NCBI GenBank assembly: GCA_030867875.1
Contig: JAOWCC010001501.1
Location: forward strand, 19,559,524-19,623,523
Direction: 5' to 3'
Length of the DNA stretch: 64,000 bases
Origin: Actinernus sp. WN-2022
Lineage: Eukaryota > Cnidaria > Anthozoa > Actiniaria > Actinernidae
Position numbers and translations under genes: made by a program. A model generated the notes under the pieces. It worked only from the letters and a program-made list of their open reading frames with translations. It did no database searches and had not been told where the DNA came from. Positions 58,386 to 64,000 of the stretch are shown piece by piece; position 1 is the first letter of the stretch; the number at the start of each line of letters is the position of its first letter.

Positions 58386-60314
58386 ATTAAACTGTCCAAA
58401 ATTAAAATAAGTTATCATAGCCCTTCATGCATGGGCTTCCCGTGGCCGTGGTCTCCCAAAAAAACATTGCAGGATGCCAAAAGAATCCAGTGATCCTTGC
58501 AATCGCAACAATCATATAAGCCTTTATTTACTTGTAAGAATCGCTATAAATGAAGATACGATAAACAGTTTCCTAATATCGTTTTTACAGGAACTATAGT
58601 TGCCTATCGTATCCTAATATCGTAATTCCTCTTATATTTACCCTTTTCGGAATTTACTTTTTTGATAATATTTTACAGTTCGTGGAAATTCAGTGTGCAC
58701 CATATTGGCCCTCTCTATTGAGAAACATGCACCAACTATATATGTTTTAGCGGAAAACATCCCACAATGGCACATCCTAGATCCAACACTGCATACTAAT
58801 ATGTAAGGAAAGATTTATACCAGGCATTAATAATGCTCAATAATGACCAAGGTATGAATTGAAATCAATGAACACAGTTCCGTGTTTAGCCTGACCAGGA
58901 AAGTGGAAGGTTTATCAGAGTCTATCGTGCATGTTAATTAAAAATAGTAGCTCTCGTAAGCAACCACACTGGGAATCAGGAAAAGGTGCTCATAACTAGT
59001 CAGAACTGGAATCAGGAGTAGTTGCTCGCTTATGAGAGCTTGCACACACCACACCCATGGGGATACATATATAGTGCGACTGATATCACAGTATACAATA
59101 CTGTACTACTCTACTGTAACAGCATGAATGTCAGATATAATAAGACTATTGTTGCACAATGCTAGTGCATATTTATATTTAGTTGACTCATTGCACAGTC
59201 TGGGATCATGTCTCTGGAGTGGTTACTTACAAGAGTTTAAAAACAAAGAAAAATTCCAAAGGTGGTGGTATGCGCGGTGGTCACTTATGAGAGTGGCTGG
59301 TTACTACAGAGCACAAGAGTGGTCTCTGAGGGGAGCTGGTCACCTACAAGGGCAGTTTCACAAAGGGCTTCAACTGTATCAAACAATTGGTACTAACATA
59401 TAAACTTCTTTATTTACAGATTTCTACGAGTGGTCTCATACAGAGAGTACATCCAGTTAGCCGGTCTACGGTTATCTGGGCAACAATATAATTCCTCTAC
59501 TAGCATGTGCATATGACACAATCAGGACAAAATTCAATGCTGGGAAAGAAACCTTCACTGGATTTGAAGAAGATGAAGATGAAAATACTTCATAACTTAT
59601 ATAAACTTTAAGGAGAACAACAATGAACAGTCAAACTTTCAGTGCCATTGGCCACTTTTGATATAGGCTTCACTGGTCACATACAAATGATTCAATACAT
59701 GTACAAGGCTCTGGGGAATAATGTGCAGTGATTAATGAAATAACAATAATGAATTTAATTATGCCCCAGAACCTTTGTGTGTGAGAAGTGAAGCATATAT
59801 CGAATGTGGGCTATTAACCTACATGTATGTCCATATTGCCATTCATAACTACCAGTATTATTTTCAATGGTTTATTGCATCACTATTATGTATACATTTT
59901 ATTTGTACTGTATACATGCAAATTTTATGTTCCAGGGCACGACAAATGAAAAAAAGCAGTGTGCTTGCCGGGTTTAGTAGCCTAAAGCTCTAGGGAGCTG
60001 GTCCGAATTAGGAAGCTTTTAAATTGCAAAGTAAATTACCTGAGTCGTACAAAAAGAAGCAAAATGTTACTTGCCCATTCAGGCAACCTGTGAACAGGAA
60101 TCACTACCCTGACAAGCGAAACTACTAGCCCTGGGCTATTGGAAAGCACTTGCATCGCACCCTGTGTTCCTTTCTATAATTTTACACAAATTTTGAAAAT
60201 AGGATTATAATATTAAAATATAAAAATGTTTGAGTAGTAAATTGGAAAACAGTAAAATCTGACTAACCCCTTTTACAAGATGGACATGTTTTCAATGCTC
60301 TGGCCTAACCTTAA
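58386..60314. other. Non-genic stretch with dispersed repeats
   Basis: Copies of the GCTCTCGTAAG-type MITE (58945-59050 and again near 59200-59350) and of the AACCTTTGTGTGTGAGAAGT repeat (near 59770) are present. Plus-strand open frames at 59128-59403 and 59775-59993 fall in these repeats and are not called. Confidence 0.5.
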
Positions 60315-60593
60315 AGGAACTGTGTCATGGTGAGAGACCATTACATTAGATGTCCGGGCCAGACACACTCATTATCAGAGATTCTCATATGAACTGACGA
60401 ACCTCGCGCACGTGTGGGATGGTAAAAATCAAAGCAAATATTCAAAAATGACTAATAAACTGTGTAAATATACATTATTCAAGTAAAATAATGAACATAC
60501 TTTCGATCTAGCATTGAAGGAGGGGGTTGAACTGTTTTAACCCACCAATCGAACACTGACTCCATACATGCATAGTACCGTGACATAGCCCCT
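60315..60593. mobile_element. 279-bp TTAA MITE, copy B
   Basis: AGGAACTGTGTCATGGTGAG and the inverse CCGTGACATAGCCCCT are flanked by TTAA (60311-60314 and 60594-60597). About 80% like copy A at 46337-46625. Confidence 0.85.
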
Positions 60594-61026
60594 TTAAGCC
60601 TCAAATTCAATTGCCCTATTTAATTATGGTGTCACATGATAGACACAGCTGCCATCTTAGGGGGTCAAAACACTCGTCTTTAACAACAGACATACAAAAT
60701 AAAGCTGTTCTGCCATAGATTGCCTTCCTTCAAATTGGCTAATTTTCCCAATATAATAAGAATGGCGGCTTTCATCTATTTGTTTTGATGTCATGCCAAT
60801 GAAATAGGGCAATCGATTTCACTGAGCTGGTCACAGGAGTGATTAGCCTATGGAAGTTGACAGTATAATATATTGCTACCTAGATTGTCCATTGATAAAA
60901 TATCAAATCACTGAGATAGCTGGTAGACATTTCTGGTTCACTCTGTACTTATAAGGGGACGAGGGTTGTTCTTTGGACAATCAACAACACCTTTATGCTC
61001 TTTCATAGGTTTACACAATACAATAC

Positions 61027-61032
61027 TTTATT
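61027..61032 (-). terminator. Poly(A) signal of the THAP gene
   Basis: AATAAA on the minus strand lies about 35 bases beyond the stop at 61066-61068. Confidence 0.7.
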
Positions 61033-61065
61033 TAACGAGGAGGACATACTTAGCTACAAGCTAGT

Positions 61066-61220
61066 TTACAGAATTCCACAAATAAATTCAAAAAAAGAAA
61101 CAATATATAATTTAGAGATTAACAATTTAATTAATTTAATAGGTTTCTTGCACACTGAGCAATGGGGTTTTGCCTTGGTTTTTGTGGGCCTTACAGCAAG
61201 TGGAACTGGAACTTCTGGCA
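61066..61220 (-). CDS. THAP gene, exon 3 (terminal)
   Basis: Acceptor ATTTTAG, phase 1. It encodes VPEVPVPLAVRPTKTKAKPH, then a C-x2-C pair (HCSVCKKPIK) and a hydrophobic tail ending FICGIL. The C-x2-C near the end resembles a small zinc ribbon seen in related cnidarian proteins. Confidence 0.65.
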
Positions 61221-62330
61221 CTAAAATACAAAAATAACAATTATTATTAAGTTAGTTATGGGTATATATATATTGGTTTATGGTAAATAAAGCACTGGTT
61301 TCGTTTTAAATACAAACTTACAGTGTAATAGTATACGTTTCCAGCTGGTATTTTAATATTTTGTTTAGTCTCGAAAGACTAAACAAGCAGTATACCTTTA
61401 TATGACATGTCCAACAGTTTGATACATGTAGGTGTATATGCACTGCTTGAGCAAGAGCTAGGTGTTATTGGAGGACAAATACAGAAGGTGTGAAATTTTG
61501 TTTGAATATTTTCAGAATTTGAATAGTTTCTTTTGTGCAAAAAAATATTTTATACAAAACAATTTGAATTACCTGGAGCTGAAGGGGGAACATCTATAAC
61601 AGTCATCCTTTGTTGTCTCTTCTGGGTTGCGTCCTGTCCATAGGTGCAGGTGTCATCTAAAGAAAGTTGTCTGATTTATTCACGGTTATTTCCCTCATAC
61701 TAAATAACAATATAACATGCACTCTCTTAGTTTAATACACTTGTGGTGAAAACAATGTTCAGTACGTGGAACCCGGTCATAATGAAGTTTTCTTCCTTTC
61801 CCTAGGAACTTCTTTATACATGCAGGTTCCACTGTATTGCTAGCCTCCTATAGTAGCCGTTTTGTAGCGCTTCCATTTCACTCCATTCCGGGGAATGGAG
61901 TGAACGGAAGCCCTACATAACGGCTGCTATAGGACTAGGAGGCTACTGTATAAATCTGTATTGCCATGCAAACTAAATACAAAAGCACTTACCAAAATCG
62001 GAGAATGGCTTATCGGTTTCGATGGCATGGACTGATGGAATAGGAACAACTCCATATTCAACCGACTTCAGTCTTGGCGTAGAGTCAAGGACTAAAGAAA
62101 ATCTTATAAAGTCTTCCGGCTTGGAGTGAACCAAACAAACGCTGGAATTCTTCGTCGGTTCCCACTTCGCTCGCTTTGTTCCGGGTTTGTTCGCACGAAC
62201 CTCAACCACTGGCGTCTTCTCTTCTTTGCTTCTGGCTGATCATCGCTTAAAAACGGGACCTTGTGTTAGAGCTATCCTTTTTTGAGTCTGGCTCATTCCT
62301 ACAGCCCCCAAATACACATCTGTTTGGCAT
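61066..62330 (-). CDS. THAP-domain protein gene with two frameshifts in exon 1
   Basis: Exons 61993-62330, 61573-61656 and 61066-61220 share phase-1 borders. The THAP zinc finger binds DNA and is found in transcription regulators and P-element- or Kolobok-type transposases. C-x4-C (MPNRCVFGGC), PEAKKRRRQWLRFVR, AKWEPTKNSSVCLVH and KPEDF follow in domain order. They lie in three frames, which needs two single-base shifts (near 62250 and near 62185). Both shifts are in C/G-rich triplet runs. Splice sites, downstream exons and the poly(A) signal are intact. A recent pseudogene or an assembly error fits equally well. Confidence 0.75.
61573..61656 (-). CDS. THAP gene, exon 2
   Basis: 84 bases, phase 1-1, acceptor CTTTAG and donor GTAATT. 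It encodes DDTCTYGQDATQKRQQRMT and VIDVPPSAP, a linker. Confidence 0.7.
61765..61834. mobile_element. 70-bp pogo-like MITE remnant
   Basis: CGTGGAACCCGGTCATAATG and the inverse CAGGTTCCACTG are flanked by TA. It lies in intron 1 of the THAP gene. Confidence 0.6.
61841..61945. mobile_element. 105-bp foldback
   Basis: TAGCCTCCTATAGTAGCCGT and its inverse frame the ATTCCGGGGAAT centre. It lies in the first intron of the THAP gene, next to the pogo-like remnant. Confidence 0.75.
61993..62330 (-). pseudogene. THAP gene, exon 1: frameshifted THAP zinc finger
   Basis: The whole domain is recognisable (C-x4-C at the start, the W of RRQW, C-x2-H in VCLVH, and a P-x-P-S-V-H end for the usual A-V-P-T-I-F). 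It is interrupted by a stop after NTRSRF and by a second shift after RTNP. The donor GTAAGTGC at 61985-61992 is good. The Phe after the zinc His is replaced by Ser. Confidence 0.75.
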
Positions 62331-62377
62331 TTCAAATCGAGTTATTCGCTCGGTTCGCTCTGTTTTTACACGAGCTC

Positions 62378-62726
62378 CTAAATACAGGAATCGCTCACTT
62401 AATTAATTCATGAAATGACAATATAAACTAACTAAAATCCTACCCTGAACCATAAAAAAACCCTAACCGGTCAGTAAACAAGATCTTACCCACCTAGAGC
62501 TAGGGTTCTGAAGAAAAACTTCTCAAGAAAATGTTGAGTTAAAAAAAAATGAGACATTTACTGGAACTCGAACCCCGCTCCTCCCGACTCATTTGGCAAA
62601 CGTCGCAACCACTACACTAAACAACCATCGTCGCTCAAATGCTGTACATTTTAAAACTACTGCTAATTTTAGTTAGTTTATATGGTCATCCCATGAATTA
62701 ATTAAGTGAGCCATTCCTGTATTTAG
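62378..62726. mobile_element. 349-bp foldback containing a tRNA-like SINE
   Basis: CTAAATACAGGAATCGCTCA and its inverse, then TTAATTAATTCATG arms, are the ends. Inside, on the minus strand, is a tRNA-like sequence (62563-62640). Confidence 0.75.
62563..62640 (-). repeat. tRNA-derived sequence (not a functional tRNA)
   Basis: On the minus strand, box A-like TTTAGTGTAGTGGTT (62608-62622) and box B GGTTCGAGTTCC (62563-62574) are at tRNA spacing. The T-stem does not pair properly and no 7-base acceptor stem forms, so I call it a SINE head. Confidence 0.6.
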
Positions 62727-63464
62727 CCGCTTTTGTTTTTACTGTCTTTGTTGTTGGTTGTTCGCTTTCTCTCACTACTATGACGTTGCTTTCCGGTTTC
62801 GTTCCCAGGCTACTTCCAGACTCCAGCTGACGGCCATTTGGGACAGGGTGCCCAAATCGGTTGTTTTACAATGTTTGACCCCAGAAATAAGGTCGAACTC
62901 TTACTTTTTTCCTTTTTTTCTCTTCGAATTATTGATAAGAAGGATGTAAAGAATTTATTAAAAATACTTCAAATTTGGGGTTCTAGGCACTTTAATAAAA
63001 GAAAATTACACAGGTCAAATATTTTTGCCGTCCAGCACAACGACGTGATTGCATTCCTGCAAAAGGCCATTAGATAGGGTGGCTCGAGGTGAACAAACCA
63101 GAATGTAAAAAAACTGGCAAAGGAAGGTCACAACAGATGTAAACCCGATTTTTAATTGAACTTCAGCTTAAAGAGAGTACTAGTAAGCAATAATAAAGAC
63201 GGAATATCAAAAGCCTCCCCGGTTATAAGCCCATATCACTAGGGTGACATAAAGTTCCTGGATATAAGCCCCATTCTTCCGGTTGTAACCAGGTTTTTCT
63301 TCTCTGAGAGAACTTGCTAAGGTGAACTGCGCGCGCTTTCATCAACAACAAATTATAATTACTTTAACGGGATTCCTGTGTTACTGTCTCGCGCGCAATG
63401 ACGTTTAATATTTCATCACAATCGCAAGTTCTACTCAGTTGAGTTTTAGTCTAGAGACTTCAAG
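62727..63464. other. Non-genic stretch
   Basis: CGTGATTGCATTCCTGCAAAAGG near 63045 also occurs near 13310, marking a dispersed repeat. No gene is supported. Confidence 0.4.
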
Positions 63465-63591
63465 ATGTTGATTTTAATACTCAGCGTGATTTGTGTGACT
63501 CTTTATGGCGTCAAACAATATATATTTCCCAGTTTGACCATCACAGAGTGTGTGGTTAAGCTATTGACAAGCATGTCATTGCACAGTGAAG
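63465..63591 (+). CDS. Candidate signal-peptide exon
   Basis: ATG at 63465 gives MLILILSVICVTLYGVKQYI, a hydrophobic start without preceding charge, then a short polar stretch, and ends at GAAG-GTAAGC in phase 1. Phase-1 ends after signal peptides are usual for secreted modular proteins. The rest would lie beyond the window. I do not recognise the gene. Confidence 0.4.
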
Positions 63592-63814
63592 GTAAGCTCG
63601 TATTGAGAACAAAATACGCACTGATTCGTTCTGATCGTTCTGAGCTAATGAATCTGAGAACGCCTTTAAATATCTGTCACCTGAACTCATTTGGTTCAGA
63701 ACATCTTGACTGATTCCAATTCGCGTACATGTAAAGTCGTGATTTATTCGTCTAATCGCGTCCAAGCAAACTCCAAGTGAATTCAATATGCCCTGTAACT
63801 GTGTTGGGCGCAAC

Positions 63815-64000
63815 GCGGCAAAACGTCAAGCGCATGCGCTTTTGATGAGCCCATCGCGCACGCGTCTCCCCAGTTTCCCGCCGAAACTAAAAAATAACAG
63901 AGACAATCAGCCCTGTTTCTAATTTTAAGTTCGTACGCGTCTATAGGTGAAATGTTTCGAGAAAACAAGAAAACTACTTAAAACCTAAGCCGTAGACTTT
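63815..64000. repeat. Dispersed repeat, second copy of 26940-27115
   Basis: Shared blocks are the GCGCACGCGTCTC region, CAGTTTCCCGCC, CAATCA(C/G)CCCTGTTTC and an AAACTACTT(A/C)AA block. It is cut by the window end. Confidence 0.75.

Overview
This is eukaryotic, metazoan DNA. Short exons are separated by introns with GT-AG borders, about half or more of the window is tandem satellite, minisatellite and foldback transposon sequence, and a 100-base N gap (52391-52490) marks a draft assembly join. The protein modules (type II transmembrane collagen-Ig chains, TSP1 plus fibrinogen-like chains, THAP proteins) and the repeat content point to a cnidarian, most likely an anthozoan such as a stony coral. 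That is an inference from gene style; no sequence here identifies a species.

Layout. (1) 1-7.2 kb: one phase 1-1 exon (286-585, +), then a ~40-bp minisatellite, a ~65-bp repeat and a 3.4-kb array of an 80-bp satellite with a 19-unit higher-order period. (2) 7.5-24.1 kb (-): a Penelope-like fragment with a hammerhead-like motif and a 143-bp trimer, then a gene read right to left: a membrane-anchor exon (23841-24063), two TSP1 exons (12144-11652) and a fibrinogen-related domain exon (9657-9026). Its first intron is filled by a 1.5-kb TTAA element and an adjoining 8.2-kb TTAA element with ~1.1-1.5-kb inverted arms. (3) 24.3-37.1 kb: a 20-bp minisatellite just upstream of that first exon, several foldback MITEs, a 5.2-kb satellite of 507/445-bp units, and an 800-bp hAT-like element with a clean 8-bp duplication. 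(4) 38.2-47.0 kb (-): a six-exon gene, about 839 codons, that joins a staphylococcal-nuclease-like (SNase) domain with all active-site positions present to a C-terminal SET domain. It has a poly(A) signal and phase-consistent splicing throughout. (5) 48.7-52.5 kb: pieces of a transposase-like gene in opposite orientations, with a 0.9-kb tandem duplication, running into the N gap. (6) 53.9-57.2 kb (-): a type II transmembrane collagen-Ig gene of the cnidarian ficolin-like style, with a decayed tandem copy of its first exon upstream. (7) 58-64 kb: a short acidic frameshifted coding remnant, a THAP-domain gene (-) with two frameshifts but intact splice sites and poly(A) signal, and a signal-peptide exon near the right edge (+).

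How they fit: the two minus-strand extracellular genes (TM-TSP1-TSP1-FReD and TM-coil-collagen-Ig) share phase-1 introns and a type II anchor. They look like parts of one shuffled family of membrane-bound pattern-recognition lectins. The SNase-SET gene is the least conventional coding find and the best candidate for something undescribed.
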